Shown one piece after another: positions 48,295 to 58,712 of a stretch of DNA of 64,000 bases. Each line of letters begins with the position of its first letter. The first letter of the stretch is position 1. Source of the stretch: Spirochaetia bacterium (GTDB lineage Bacteria; Spirochaetota; Spirochaetia; DSM-16054; Sediminispirochaetaceae); contig JAIPFV010000001.1 of the NCBI GenBank assembly GCA_021736475.1, positions 1-64,000 on the forward strand. The letters run 5' to 3'. A program made the position numbers and the translations under genes. The notes below the pieces were generated by a model, which had not been told where the DNA came from, did no database searches, and saw nothing but the letters and a program-made list of their open reading frames with translations.

Positions 48295-49956
48295 TTAGGT
48301 GTAAAAAATACTGTCGCCGACAAACTCCCGTAAGATTGAATGATGCGGTACAAGTGTCGGTGGAATAGGGCTGAAATTTTCCAGGAATGACAACAGTCGC
48401 CGAGCCTCGTTGTACACCTCGTGATGGGGTTTGACGGTTTTAAGCAGGGGTTCTACAAACGGTTTTAGTACAGATAGTTCGTAATCCAGAGCAGAGTTAA
48501 AGGCGGAGTCGGCCTCGTTCTGATAGGGAAAAATATTTTTGTTTTCTCCGCGCCTGACGGAATCCCACATGTTCAGGGTTCCGAGAGCCGGGTTACCACG
48601 AAACTGATGGTCCCTGACTATTCGTCGGATAAGTCGGTTATCGGTGGTCGAAATACGGTTATGGTCATCCAAATTGAGCTGGGTGAGGGCCGAGATATAA
48701 ACCCTGTATTTTCGCTCTTCAGGAATGTGCGGAGTCAGATCGGGGTTAAGCCCGTGGATTCCCTCCATCAGTAAAATACTGCGGTTGCCAAATTGCAGTT
48801 TGGTTCCCTGTTCTTTTGGTCTTTGCAATTTAAAATCAAAGATTGGAATCTCAACCTCCCGGTTGTCAAACAGCGACAGCAGATGGTTATTCAACAGCTT
48901 TACATTCAGGGCATGTAGATCTTCGAAATTCGGTTTACCCTGTTCATCAAGCGGAGTCTGTTCTTTCGGAAGAAAGTAATCATCCAAGCCGATGATTACG
49001 GGATTGAACCCGAGAACCCTCAGCTGTATTGCCAGGCGCCGGGTGAAGGTGGTTTTGCCGGAGGATGAAGGACCGGCAATGAGTACCACCTTCACTGTAT
49101 CCCGGTGTTCATGAATTTGATCGGCTATCAGGGAAATCTTTTTTTCATGCAGTCCTTCGGCCACCTGAATAAAATGGGCAATCCCCCGGTTTTCGATAAG
49201 CTCATTGAGACGGCCGGTGCAGTTTACCTCCAGAATTTTTCCCCAGGCTTTGTACTCCTTGAATATTGAGAAGAGTACCGGGTTATCTTGAAACTCTGCA
49301 ATCTTATCCGGACTCTTTGACTGCGGGAATCGCAGCAGAAAGCCGGGAGCGTAATTTCGCAGTTCAAAAATAAACAGGAGGTCGGTACTAGCGACTAAAG
49401 GCTCATAGGAGAGGTCGATGTAACCGCCGCAGTTGTATACCGGGATTTTGGGTTCATTTTTAAACTTCAGCAGCTTCTCTGTGGCATCTAAGCCTGATTT
49501 ACTTACATATTCGACTGTCTGCTCGTATGAGAGCACCTGACGTTCTATCGGGAGGGCCTGCTGGACGAGGGAGTGCATCATCTGCTCCAGCTGCTGGATC
49601 TCTTCGTTCGAGATGGAGGACATACCTTCGTAGTAGTAATAAAAACCATCACCAAGGCTGTGACCGATAATAAGATGTCGCTCGGGAAACAGTTCTTGCG
49701 ATGCCTTTGCCAACAGAAAGCTGAGAGACCGGCGATAGATACGATTGCCGTAATGGCTGTAAAGGCGAACTGGCTTGACCTCGGTATCGATCTCTACCTT
49801 ATAGGAGAGAGAAGTAAGGGTATTATTGACTAAAGCGGCCACAATCGGGTTAGTGTCCCGGCTGCTCATTCCCTTTTCAAAAATTGTACTTACCCGGGTA
49901 CCATAGGGGTATTCGCGGCGTTCCCCTGATTCCAGGCTTACCTCAACTGTGTACAT
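48295..49956 (-). CDS. Uridine-kinase/phosphoribulokinase-like protein with N-terminal TGS/ThrRS-like region
   Basis: TGS-like N-terminus; IAGPSSSGKTTFTRRLAIQLRVLG P-loop; VIIGLDDYFLP; LLMEGIHGLNPDL. Confidence 0.88.
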   Translation of the reverse strand: MYTVEVSLESGERREYPYGTRVSTIFEKGMSSRDTNPIVAALVNNTLTSLSYKVEIDTEVKPVRLYSHYGNRIYRRSLSFLLAKASQELFPERHLIIGHSLGDGFYYYYEGMSSISNEEIQQLEQMMHSLVQQALPIERQVLSYEQTVEYVSKSGLDATEKLLKFKNEPKIPVYNCGGYIDLSYEPLVASTDLLFIFELRNYAPGFLLRFPQSKSPDKIAEFQDNPVLFSIFKEYKAWGKILEVNCTGRLNELIENRGIAHFIQVAEGLHEKKISLIADQIHEHRDTVKVVLIAGPSSSGKTTFTRRLAIQLRVLGFNPVIIGLDDYFLPKEQTPLDEQGKPNFEDLHALNVKLLNNHLLSLFDNREVEIPIFDFKLQRPKEQGTKLQFGNRSILLMEGIHGLNPDLTPHIPEERKYRVYISALTQLNLDDHNRISTTDNRLIRRIVRDHQFRGNPALGTLNMWDSVRRGENKNIFPYQNEADSAFNSALDYELSVLKPFVEPLLKTVKPHHEVYNEARRLLSFLENFSPIPPTLVPHHSILREFVGDSIFYT

Positions 49957-50140
49957 TGCGCCCTCCCCTAGTATGATCTGTCGTCTTTACTGCTGCTTGT
50001 ACTGCTTTGAGCCACGGACCAGGACCTACATAGTGGGGCTTTGGCTCTACTATTTTTTCTAACTCTTTCAGATTATTAAGCGGCTGAGGTTGCAGAAGCT
50101 CTGCTTTCCTCCGGCGAATACTTTCGATGTCAATGCTCAT
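49943..50140 (-). CDS. Small hypothetical protein
   Basis: 65-aa ORF with ATG, SD-like sequence and 14-bp overlap into the downstream kinase gene. Confidence 0.6.
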   Translation of the reverse strand: MSIDIESIRRRKAELLQPQPLNNLKELEKIVEPKPHYVGPGPWLKAVQAAVKTTDHTRGGRNVHS

Positions 50141-50167
50141 ACTGTTTCTCCTTAAAGTTAGAATCCC

Positions 50168-51373
50168 TTAAAATAATTCGAGTTGCCGCGGCGCATTGTG
50201 GTCCTGAGCAGGATCGCTGTGCTGTTCTACTTCTCTACTAATTATTGCCGAAGGACTTTCGGCTTCATTCTCAGGCTGTAAGACATCCTGAGCTGTTAAG
50301 TTGATTTGGACTAACTGATACAGCCATGAGTAGGCATCCTGCGGGGGTGTAGGTGCATGAAATAGAGTATCTAGTGGAGGATCCAGCTCCTGGAGGTGAA
50401 TTCGAACCTCATCATATAGTTTTTTTACCAGCGATGTCAGTCCTCGCGAGTATTCCCGGTTTTCATACAACTGCAGATAAGTGCCGTCTCTTTGAAACTC
50501 TTGAATGATATCGGCAATAAGAGATAGGAGAGCTGCTAACTCTGTCTGAGTAACAAGTCCGGAGGTTAGGTTTCCAATAGCATAGCGCAGCCAAAACAGT
50601 ATGCTTATATCCGGTTCAACGGCTTGCAGGGCGATAGCGGTAAGGCGAAGCCCCTCTACCTCTCCAAACATTATTTTAAAACGATTGAGAATAAAGCTCA
50701 GATCATACTCCTGCTCAGCAGCCGTCTGCATACTCCACAAGGCCAGTCGCCGGGCGGCTTGTGGATAAGAAGAAAGCAGGTCCTGCACCAGGAGCATTGC
50801 CGTTTCGTTGAAAGCCTCTTCCAACTGATCTTCCAGGTATTCTGTGAGCTGTTCAACCGCGCTTTGCAGAAAAGCCTTGTCTTCCCGCACAGCTTCTATC
50901 AGACCATGGGCACAGGAGGCCGGCGGGGTAGAAGTGTCCGCCCGGGTCAAGTGAAGTAGGATAGGCTTGAGTTCCGCCGGAGGGCTTTCTGCAGGTATTT
51001 GCTCTAGGAGCTGCAGCATATTATCCCGGTCGGCTTGGTAGAAAGAGAGGATTGACAGGACGGCATTTTTCCACGGATAGAAAGGTGATTCTTCGGTAAT
51101 CTCCTGCAGACGGTTGAGAACCTCCGGATTGTACATGCCGTTAGTCACCGATTCCAGAGCATCCGATACGATAATAGACTCCTCCGCCATGCCCTCCGGT
51201 AGTTTGAATTTTGTATCATCACGATAAAGATAGGGGCTTGTAATAAGCTTTTTAAGCTCACCGATTGCTGTCCTATAGTTGGCCGACCCAATTTCTTCTG
51301 TGTGCAGCGAAAGGAGCAACTGTTCGATCTTACGATTCACTGTTGTAGTTTTCATATTGTACATCGCTTTCAT
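50168..51373 (-). CDS. Hypothetical helical protein, 401 aa
   Basis: Long ORF co-oriented with flanking genes; no recognised domain. Confidence 0.75.
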   Translation of the reverse strand: MKAMYNMKTTTVNRKIEQLLLSLHTEEIGSANYRTAIGELKKLITSPYLYRDDTKFKLPEGMAEESIIVSDALESVTNGMYNPEVLNRLQEITEESPFYPWKNAVLSILSFYQADRDNMLQLLEQIPAESPPAELKPILLHLTRADTSTPPASCAHGLIEAVREDKAFLQSAVEQLTEYLEDQLEEAFNETAMLLVQDLLSSYPQAARRLALWSMQTAAEQEYDLSFILNRFKIMFGEVEGLRLTAIALQAVEPDISILFWLRYAIGNLTSGLVTQTELAALLSLIADIIQEFQRDGTYLQLYENREYSRGLTSLVKKLYDEVRIHLQELDPPLDTLFHAPTPPQDAYSWLYQLVQINLTAQDVLQPENEAESPSAIISREVEQHSDPAQDHNAPRQLELF

Positions 51374-51399
51374 TTCAGTTCAGTTCAGTAACAATGAGG

Positions 51400-52557
51400 T
51401 TATTGCTGAATGTATTGTTTCAACTCTTTTACTTCGTTTTTAGTAAGCGGACGCTCGATGACAACTTCATCGCTGTCTTTCGGCTGAACGATTGGTCGAT
51501 CGCGGAAGGGGGTATTGTTCTCATTTATCAGCAGACGAACCAGTGGATGCTTGGGCTCCTTTGGATCGGTCTTTACAATAACACCTGTAGCCCCATTGGA
51601 CATGCGTACATAAGTCCCAATAGGATATACCGAGAGCGTGTAGACTAAAGCGCGCAGAATACGTTCATCATATCGCTTACCCATCTCTTTCGCAAGGTCC
51701 ATGATACTAGTATGTCCATCACGTCCGTCACGAAAGGGCCGTTTAGAGGTGGCCGCGGAATAGGCAGATGCTACTCCTACAATTTTTCCGTAGAGAGAAA
51801 TATCATCGCCCTTTAGTTTGCGCGGATACCCGGTACCGTCAACATACTCATGATGCTCAAGGACCGCAACGCACACCGCCGGTGGAAAGCCTGCCTCTTT
51901 CAGGATTTTGTAGCTGATGACAGGATGAGCAATAATGGTCTTTCTCTCTTGTTCGCTAAGTCGGCGGTCGTGTTGGTATACTTCAGGAGGAATGCGGAGC
52001 ATTCCGATTTCATGCATTAAAGCCGCAGTTCCAAGATCAATCTGCTTATGCGGAGGAAGCCGTAAAAAGTCTGCCACTGCCAAGGCAAATACCGCTGTCT
52101 TGACTGCGTGGGGCACTACATAGTTGACGTCTTCTCGTTCGGGAATGTATACACTCAGCAAATATCGCTTGTTGTGCTTCAGCTCCTCCATGATCTCTTT
52201 GGCAATCTCGATGACACTATCGTGATAGATAAGCCCTTTCTCAAGGAAATGCTTGAACAGTTCATTGATCTTTTTAACCATCTTGTTAAAAAAGTCTGTT
52301 GCCTGTTTCTCTGCCTCATGGTCCTTGATATCCTGGTCCAGTAAAGATTCTCCCTCGTTTCCTCCTCCAGAGCTCGGAGGAGCACCGGAGGGGAGTCCAT
52401 CGGTGAGTACCTGCTCGTAATGCCACTTTTCCAGCCGCTTAATTAGCTCCTCTGTGATTGGAGTTTCAGGAGAGAGTATAATATATTTTGAATCGAGATA
52501 GACCGGAGCATCGATGTAGGTGTTTACTTGTAGTTGGTTTACCGAGACCTTTTTCAT
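51400..52557 (-). CDS. HD-GYP domain phosphodiesterase (start probably 52557; ORF track 52596)
   Basis: ALMHEIGMLRIPPEVYQ, ERKTIIAHPVISYKIL, EHHEYVDGTGYPRKLKGDDISLYGKIVGVASAYSAATSKRPFR. Confidence 0.92.
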   Translation of the reverse strand: MKKVSVNQLQVNTYIDAPVYLDSKYIILSPETPITEELIKRLEKWHYEQVLTDGLPSGAPPSSGGGNEGESLLDQDIKDHEAEKQATDFFNKMVKKINELFKHFLEKGLIYHDSVIEIAKEIMEELKHNKRYLLSVYIPEREDVNYVVPHAVKTAVFALAVADFLRLPPHKQIDLGTAALMHEIGMLRIPPEVYQHDRRLSEQERKTIIAHPVISYKILKEAGFPPAVCVAVLEHHEYVDGTGYPRKLKGDDISLYGKIVGVASAYSAATSKRPFRDGRDGHTSIMDLAKEMGKRYDERILRALVYTLSVYPIGTYVRMSNGATGVIVKTDPKEPKHPLVRLLINENNTPFRDRPIVQPKDSDEVVIERPLTKNEVKELKQYIQQ

Positions 52558-52568
52558 ATAAGTGACCG

Positions 52569-52597
52569 TTGACCCCTTAAATTGTATAAAGTACACT
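52569..52597 (+). promoter_or_regulatory. Promoter-like sequence for the 52627 gene
   Basis: TTGACC, 17 bp, TACACT. Confidence 0.5.
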
Positions 52598-52626
52598 CTC
52601 TCATATATATTATAGGAGAAAAAAGC

Positions 52627-53523
52627 GTGAAATTTAAGTTAATTTTTTTACTTTTCAACCTTCTCATCCTTTTATCCTTCGCAGTTGTCATTTTTATGCC
52701 GTTTATGATGCTGGGAGCCGAATATTCACGCAACTTCTGGGCTTCCTCCTGGTATTTACCGCTCATCTTCCTAGTCATAATTATAGCAATAGACAGCTAT
52801 TTTTTCATGAACTGGCGTCTGTTTACTCTGCTTGAGGCTGAAAACTGGCCCGATCTAGTACGCTTCTTGGAAAATGAGATAATGCAAAAAGGCCATACCC
52901 GTACCTCTTATGTGCGGGCTCTCATTCACTCATACTTTGTAACGGGCAATATCAGCAAGATTGAGCCTCTGGAGCAGACCCTTCGTGAAAAACGCCCGAA
53001 CCTGGTTAAGAAGTTTGCCCTTGAACTGGGTATGCCAAAAGTACTTCATAAGAACCATGCCGACATGGTTAAATTCTTCTACGAGTTTAAAGCAGAAAAG
53101 GTTCCGCATCAACAGTGGATACGGTTTCTGTACGCCTTCGGTGAATTAATGCAGCATGAACACTCCGAGGGGCGGGAGGAACTCTTAGCCCTTTCTCATG
53201 CCGTACGTGATCCGGTTCTGAAGGTATTGGTTTTATATACCCTCGATCCGTTCAAAACTCTCGATGATGAAGTACTCGGCAGGGTAGAACAACAGAAAGA
53301 GGAGTTGCGACGGCGCTACAATGAAAATCAACTCCAAAAGGCTATTGATAAGCGCAAGGATAATATTGCCATCGTTGTTATGACCCCGCTTATCCAGGAT
53401 TCAGTGAAGTGGTTGTTCTCTCAGACTTCTTCAGAGTCGAACACTGACTCGGAATCTACTTCCGAATTTACCTATGATTCTACAGCGGAAGGTCCTGAGG
53501 ATGAAAAACCGTCTGAGGAATAA
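52627..53523 (+). CDS. Two-TM membrane protein of unknown function (probable GTG start 52627; ORF track 52582)
   Basis: SD aggaga before GTG; two hydrophobic segments, soluble helical domain. Confidence 0.78.
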   Translation: MKFKLIFLLFNLLILLSFAVVIFMPFMMLGAEYSRNFWASSWYLPLIFLVIIIAIDSYFFMNWRLFTLLEAENWPDLVRFLENEIMQKGHTRTSYVRALIHSYFVTGNISKIEPLEQTLREKRPNLVKKFALELGMPKVLHKNHADMVKFFYEFKAEKVPHQQWIRFLYAFGELMQHEHSEGREELLALSHAVRDPVLKVLVLYTLDPFKTLDDEVLGRVEQQKEELRRRYNENQLQKAIDKRKDNIAIVVMTPLIQDSVKWLFSQTSSESNTDSESTSEFTYDSTAEGPEDEKPSEE

Positions 53524-53576
53524 GCCACTTTTTTTGCAACAGCACTGTTCACTTACGTTTCTCTGAGCCCTATTCC

Positions 53577-53605
53577 TTGACCCTGTTTTTCTGCAAGCGT
53601 ATAAT
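53577..53605 (+). promoter_or_regulatory. sigma70 promoter of gltX-glyS-tyrS
   Basis: TTGACC, 17 bp, TATAAT. Confidence 0.8.
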
Positions 53606-53658
53606 TGCATGACTTGTGAAGAGTAACTACTATCTTACCGCAACAAGAGGTTTAATAT

Positions 53659-55134
53659 ATGAGTGTACGTGTACGGTATGCACCGTCTCCAACCGGGCTG
53701 CAGCACATTGGCGGTGTGCGCACAGCTCTGTTTAACTACTTTTTTGCCCGTTCCCAGGGGGGTGCATTTATTCTCCGGGTAGAGGATACAGATCGGGAGC
53801 GCTACAATGATCAAGCCCTGCAGGATCTGTATGATACCTTTGAATGGCTTGGAATCGAATGGGATGAAGGCCCCAATAAAGACGGCGGATACGGCCCGTA
53901 TGTGCAGTCTGAGCGCTTTGATTTGTATACCCGCTATGCAGAGCAGTTAGTTGAGAGTGGACACGGTTATTACTGTTTTTGTAGCTCCGAGCGCTTGGAT
54001 GCGCTGCGGGAACAACAGAAACAGGAGAAGCAGGGACAGGGGTATGACCGCCATTGTCGGAATCTTACCAACGACCAGCGAGAGGAGTACCTTCGCCAGG
54101 GAATTAAGCCGGTAGTTCGTTTTAAGGTTCCCCTGGAGGGGACTACTGTCTTCGAGGATATTCTGCTGGGGGAGATGAAAAAAAAGAATAAAGATATTCC
54201 CGCCGATCCGGTTCTGCTGAAATCAGATGGGTTTCCCACCTACCATCTGGCAAACGTAGTCGACGACCATCTGATGGCCATCACTCATATTATGCGGGCT
54301 CAAGAGTGGATTCCCTCCGGCCCGCTGCACATTCTCCTGTACGAAGCCTTCGGCTGGGAGCCTCCGCAGTACTGTCACCTCCCAATGGTAATGGGCAAGG
54401 ACGGTCAGAAGCTGTCTAAGCGCCACGGTGCAACTTCGGTGATCGAATTTCGCCGCCAGGGTTACCTGCCGGAAGCAGTTATCAACTATATCTCTCTTCT
54501 TGGCTGGTCTTACGATGATAAACGGGAGTTTTTCACAAAAGACGAACTAGAGGAGCTGTTTGTACTGGAAAAGCTGAACAAAGCACCGGCGGTTTTCGAT
54601 TATAAGAAGCTGGAGTGGTTCAACGGGCAGTATATCCGGGAGAAGAAGGATGAAGAGCTCATTGAACTGCTGCTTCCCTATTTGCAGAAAGAAAACATCG
54701 TCGGCACAACACCCACAAATGAGGAAATGGCGAAGCTGAGGGAAATGATGCCCTTGATGAAAGAGCGGCTCCACTTTTTACCCGACATTGTGCCGCTTTC
54801 CCGGTTTTTGTTTCAGGAGATCGAGGGCTACGAGGCGGATGAGTTAATACCAAAAAAACTCGATGCTGCGAAAACCATCGAAATACTGCAAGCCGACCGA
54901 GAACTTATGGCGAAGTTTGAATTGGTTGGAGAAGAACGTACGGAGGAGCTGCTTCGGCAGAAAGCGGAAGAACTGGAAGTAAAGTTGGGAGCGATGCTGA
55001 TGCCGGTGCGCGTGGCAATTACCGGCAGCCGTACATCACCGCCCTTATTTGGATCGATACGTCTGTTAGGAATAGACAAAACATTAGAGCGGATAGACCG
55101 TGCAATAACCCTTTTACAAAGCGAGGATTCATAA
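53659..55134 (+). CDS. gltX: Glutamyl-tRNA synthetase
   Basis: VRYAPSPTGLQHIGGVRTALFNYFFAR and KLSKRHGATSV. Confidence 0.97.
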   Translation: MSVRVRYAPSPTGLQHIGGVRTALFNYFFARSQGGAFILRVEDTDRERYNDQALQDLYDTFEWLGIEWDEGPNKDGGYGPYVQSERFDLYTRYAEQLVESGHGYYCFCSSERLDALREQQKQEKQGQGYDRHCRNLTNDQREEYLRQGIKPVVRFKVPLEGTTVFEDILLGEMKKKNKDIPADPVLLKSDGFPTYHLANVVDDHLMAITHIMRAQEWIPSGPLHILLYEAFGWEPPQYCHLPMVMGKDGQKLSKRHGATSVIEFRRQGYLPEAVINYISLLGWSYDDKREFFTKDELEELFVLEKLNKAPAVFDYKKLEWFNGQYIREKKDEELIELLLPYLQKENIVGTTPTNEEMAKLREMMPLMKERLHFLPDIVPLSRFLFQEIEGYEADELIPKKLDAAKTIEILQADRELMAKFELVGEERTEELLRQKAEELEVKLGAMLMPVRVAITGSRTSPPLFGSIRLLGIDKTLERIDRAITLLQSEDS

Positions 55135-56471
55135 TGGCAGAGGCAACAACGGAAGTAACAATGGACAAACTGGTTTCGCTGTGCAAGCGACGGGGCTTTG
55201 TCTACCAATCAAGCGAGATTTACGGCGGATTAACCGGTGCCTGGGATTACGGTCCCCTCGGAGTAGAGCTGAAAAATAACGTCGAGCATTTCTGGTGGAA
55301 GGAGATGACCCAGCTCCATGACAATATTGTAGGCTTGGACGCTGCTATCATGATGCATCCGCGCACCTGGGAAGCATCGGGACACGTGGATAATTTTTCA
55401 GATCCCCTGGTAGACTGCAAAAACTGCAAATCCCGATTCCGGGCCGATCAGATAGACCTGGAAGCAGCCTGTCCGGTTTGCGGGGTGAAGGGTGAGTTTA
55501 CCGAACCCCGTGATTTCAACCTGATGTTCTCCACCTATATGGGGGCGGTGAAAAGCGAAGATAACATCGTGTATCTTCGACCGGAGACAGCCCAGGGTAT
55601 TTTTGTAAACTTTAAGAATGTAGTCCAGACCAGTCGGGTAAGGATACCCTTTGGAATAGCCCAGGTTGGAAAGGCCTTTCGAAACGAGATCACAACCAAG
55701 AATTTTATTTTCCGCACCCTCGAGTTTGAACAGATGGAAATGCAGTTTTTTGTAAAACCCGGGGACGATCAGGAATGGTTTGAATACTGGAAAAACGAGC
55801 GGATTAACTATTACAACAAGCTTGGAATCCGCAAGGACAAACTGCGTTTTCACCAGCACGGGCCGGATGAGCTGGCTCATTATGCAAAGGATGCCTTTGA
55901 CATAGAGTTCTATTTTCCCATGGGCTGGCAGGAGCTGGAGGGAATTCACTCGCGGACCGACTTTGACCTTGCACGACACGCCGAGTTCTCCCGGAAGGAT
56001 ATGACCTACCTCGACGACCAGACCCGTGAGCGTTATGTCCCGTACGTAATCGAGACCTCCGCCGGGCTAACCCGTTCGGTCTTAATGGTTCTCTCTGATG
56101 CGTATGAAGAACAGCAGCTGGAAGATGGAGAAACCCGTACTGTTATGCATTTTCACCCGCTTGTGGCCCCGGTAACGGTAGCAGTCCTGCCTTTGGTAAA
56201 AAAAGACGGAATAGCCGACCTGGCGAAGAGCATTGAAAAGGAGCTGCGCGAGGATTATGCCACCTTTTATGATCAAAGCGGGGCGATCGGCCGTCGATAC
56301 CGTCGGCAGGATGAAATCGGAACCCCCTTCTGTATCACCATAGATTACGATACGAAAGAAGATAATACCGTCACAATTCGCTACCGGGATTCGATGAAGC
56401 AGGAGCGTGTTCCAGTCTCGGAACTTGCGCAAAAAATACGAACAGAGATAAAGAATTACAGGAGAGACTGA
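55134..56471 (+). CDS. glyS: Glycyl-tRNA synthetase (single-chain class II)
   Basis: CKRRGFVYQSSEIYGGLTGAWDYGPLGVELKNN, YLRPETAQGIFVNFKNV. Confidence 0.97.
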   Translation: MAEATTEVTMDKLVSLCKRRGFVYQSSEIYGGLTGAWDYGPLGVELKNNVEHFWWKEMTQLHDNIVGLDAAIMMHPRTWEASGHVDNFSDPLVDCKNCKSRFRADQIDLEAACPVCGVKGEFTEPRDFNLMFSTYMGAVKSEDNIVYLRPETAQGIFVNFKNVVQTSRVRIPFGIAQVGKAFRNEITTKNFIFRTLEFEQMEMQFFVKPGDDQEWFEYWKNERINYYNKLGIRKDKLRFHQHGPDELAHYAKDAFDIEFYFPMGWQELEGIHSRTDFDLARHAEFSRKDMTYLDDQTRERYVPYVIETSAGLTRSVLMVLSDAYEEQQLEDGETRTVMHFHPLVAPVTVAVLPLVKKDGIADLAKSIEKELREDYATFYDQSGAIGRRYRRQDEIGTPFCITIDYDTKEDNTVTIRYRDSMKQERVPVSELAQKIRTEIKNYRRD

Positions 56472-56473
56472 GA

Positions 56474-57706
56474 ATGACATCAGGACTTGAAGAGTTACAA
56501 CAGCGCGGCTTTTTACAGCAGTGTACCGACCTAGATCGGCTTGACGAGATTATGGAGCAGGAGAGTGTGAGTTTTTATGTCGGAGTAGATCCGACCGCCC
56601 GCAGCCTGCATATCGGGCATATGGTGCCTTTTTACGCCATGGCTCACCTGCAGCAGCACGGCCACCGGCCGATTGTGGTTGTGGGAGGCGGAACCGGTTT
56701 GATCGGCGACCCCTCCGGAAAAACCGAGATGCGTAAAATTATCACCCTGGAAGAAATCCGCGAGAATGAAAAATCGATCAAGAGCGGCGCTTCTAAGCTG
56801 ATTGATTTTACCGAGGGTCGGGCGGTTATGGTCAATAACTACGACTGGCTGGGCGGTCTAAACTACATCGAATTTCTGCGGGATATTGGGCGTCACTTTT
56901 CGGTAAACCGCATGCTTACCTTCGAAGCCTATAAACAGCGCCTCGAGCGGGGACTCTCCTTTATCGAGTTCAACTATATGCTGCTGCAGTCCTATGACTT
57001 TCTCATGCTGAATCGTGAATATAACTGTAAACTGCAGGTAGGCGGCGATGATCAGTGGGGTAATATCGTCAGCGGCGTTGAACTAATACGACGGATGGAT
57101 GGAAACGAGGCGCACGGTTTAACATTTCCTCTTATTACCCGGGCGGACGGCAAAAAAATGGGCAAGTCCGAGCGCGGAGCAATTTTTCTTGATCCGGAGT
57201 TATGCTCACCCTACGAGTTTTTTCAATATTGGCGTAACGTGAATGATGCTGATGTTGAGCGCTTTTTGAAAATGTTTACCTTCCTGTCGATGGACGAAAT
57301 TGCCGAGCTGGCAAAGCTGGAGGGACAGGATATCAATAAAGCCAAGGAGAGACTAGCTTGGGAGCAGACTAAGCTTATACATGGCGAAGCAGAGGCCAAT
57401 AAATCCCTGGAAGCTTCAAAAGCCGCTTTCTCATCCGGTGGTGTGGCCGCCCGTGATGGAATTCCTTCCTTGGAAGTAGACGCAGCTGAACTTGAATCCG
57501 GTATCAATGTGATGGATCTGTTCTCCCGCACCAGCCTCTGTGCTTCCAAAAGTGAAGCCCGCCGACTGGTAAAGCAGGGAGGGGCCATAGTCAACGAGCG
57601 CAAGGTTGAGGATATTGAGGAGAACATTACCGCCGATGAACTTGTGGACAACGAGCTACTTCTACGGGCGGGGAAAAAGCGATATTTTCGAATAACACTA
57701 AAGTAA
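56474..57706 (+). CDS. tyrS: Tyrosyl-tRNA synthetase
   Basis: YVGVDPTARSLHIGHMVPFYAM, GGDDQWGNIVSGVELIRR, KMGKSERGAIFLD, C-terminal S4 domain. Confidence 0.97.
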   Translation: MTSGLEELQQRGFLQQCTDLDRLDEIMEQESVSFYVGVDPTARSLHIGHMVPFYAMAHLQQHGHRPIVVVGGGTGLIGDPSGKTEMRKIITLEEIRENEKSIKSGASKLIDFTEGRAVMVNNYDWLGGLNYIEFLRDIGRHFSVNRMLTFEAYKQRLERGLSFIEFNYMLLQSYDFLMLNREYNCKLQVGGDDQWGNIVSGVELIRRMDGNEAHGLTFPLITRADGKKMGKSERGAIFLDPELCSPYEFFQYWRNVNDADVERFLKMFTFLSMDEIAELAKLEGQDINKAKERLAWEQTKLIHGEAEANKSLEASKAAFSSGGVAARDGIPSLEVDAAELESGINVMDLFSRTSLCASKSEARRLVKQGGAIVNERKVEDIEENITADELVDNELLLRAGKKRYFRITLK

Positions 57707-57710
57707 GGGA

Positions 57711-58712
57711 GTGTCTATGAGACGCAGCTACGCTATCATTTTAACTGCAGCACTGCTGCTGGGCGGTGCAGAAATAAATCTTGCAGCACGGGGGCTGCAG
57801 GAAGTAAAAGAGACGGAAGAAATCACAATCGAAGCTGCTGCGCTAAAGGGGCCCTCGGGCTTCGGAATGATAAAAATGTTTGAGGATGAACCGGAATTGG
57901 GTCCCGAGGCAGATACTAATTTCAAGGTACTACCCTCTCCGAAAGCTATGGTCTCCAGAGTTGCCGGAGGCGAGCTCGATTTTGCCGTATTTCCGGCTAA
58001 TATGGCTGCTAAGATGTACACCGCCGGACCCGGTTACAAACTGGGTGCCGTGGTGGGGATGGGGGTTCTCCACCTGCTGAGCCGTGATGCGGACATTAAT
58101 GAGTGGAGTGACCTGCAGGACAAAACCGTGCACTCAATTGGCAAAGGGGCTACCCCGGATTACCTGTTTCGGTATTTGCTCTCCCAGCATGGACTGGATC
58201 CGAATGAGGATGTCCGGATTGATTTTTCCGTCAGCAGCGGGCCCCAGCTGGCCCAGCTTTTGATTTCCGGTAAAATTGATACCGCCATCCTTCCGGAACC
58301 CTTTGTGACTATGGTACGCACCAGGGCCTCGGATGTGCGAAGGGTATTGGATTTTCAGTCATCCTGGCAGCAGATACAGGGCGGTGAAACCACTTATCCT
58401 ATTACGGTAGTGGTGGTGAAACCTCAGTTAGCGGCTGAGCGACCCGAGCTCGTAGAGCGCTTTCTAGAGGCTTACTCCGAATCGATTGAATGGGTAAACA
58501 GCAATCCCGCGGAAGCCGCCCAGTTGATCGGCAAATACGAGGTTATGCCGGCGGCTTTGGCCGAACCGGCCATCCCTCACTGTAATCTGAAGTTTATACC
58601 CTCTGCTGCTGCACGGCCGATAATGGAAGAGTTTCTACAAGTCCTACTGGATTTTAATCCCGCTTCCGTAGGAGGTCAGCTGCCGGATGACGGGTTCTAC
58701 CTTACCCCATAA
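57711..58712 (+). CDS. ABC transporter substrate-binding protein (NMT1/SsuA/ThiY-like)
   Basis: Signal peptide; bilobed binding-protein motifs (KGATPDYLFRYLLSQHGLDPNEDVRI; AILPEPFVTMV). Confidence 0.87.
   Translation: MSMRRSYAIILTAALLLGGAEINLAARGLQEVKETEEITIEAAALKGPSGFGMIKMFEDEPELGPEADTNFKVLPSPKAMVSRVAGGELDFAVFPANMAAKMYTAGPGYKLGAVVGMGVLHLLSRDADINEWSDLQDKTVHSIGKGATPDYLFRYLLSQHGLDPNEDVRIDFSVSSGPQLAQLLISGKIDTAILPEPFVTMVRTRASDVRRVLDFQSSWQQIQGGETTYPITVVVVKPQLAAERPELVERFLEAYSESIEWVNSNPAEAAQLIGKYEVMPAALAEPAIPHCNLKFIPSAAARPIMEEFLQVLLDFNPASVGGQLPDDGFYLTP

Noticed and set aside
55398-55979. 193-aa minus-strand ORF inside glyS
   Set aside because: Antisense shadow of glycyl-tRNA synthetase.
57700-57715. 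TPP riboswitch upstream of the ThiY-like gene
   Set aside because: Only about 4 nt separate tyrS from the ABC gene, so there is no room and no conserved motif.
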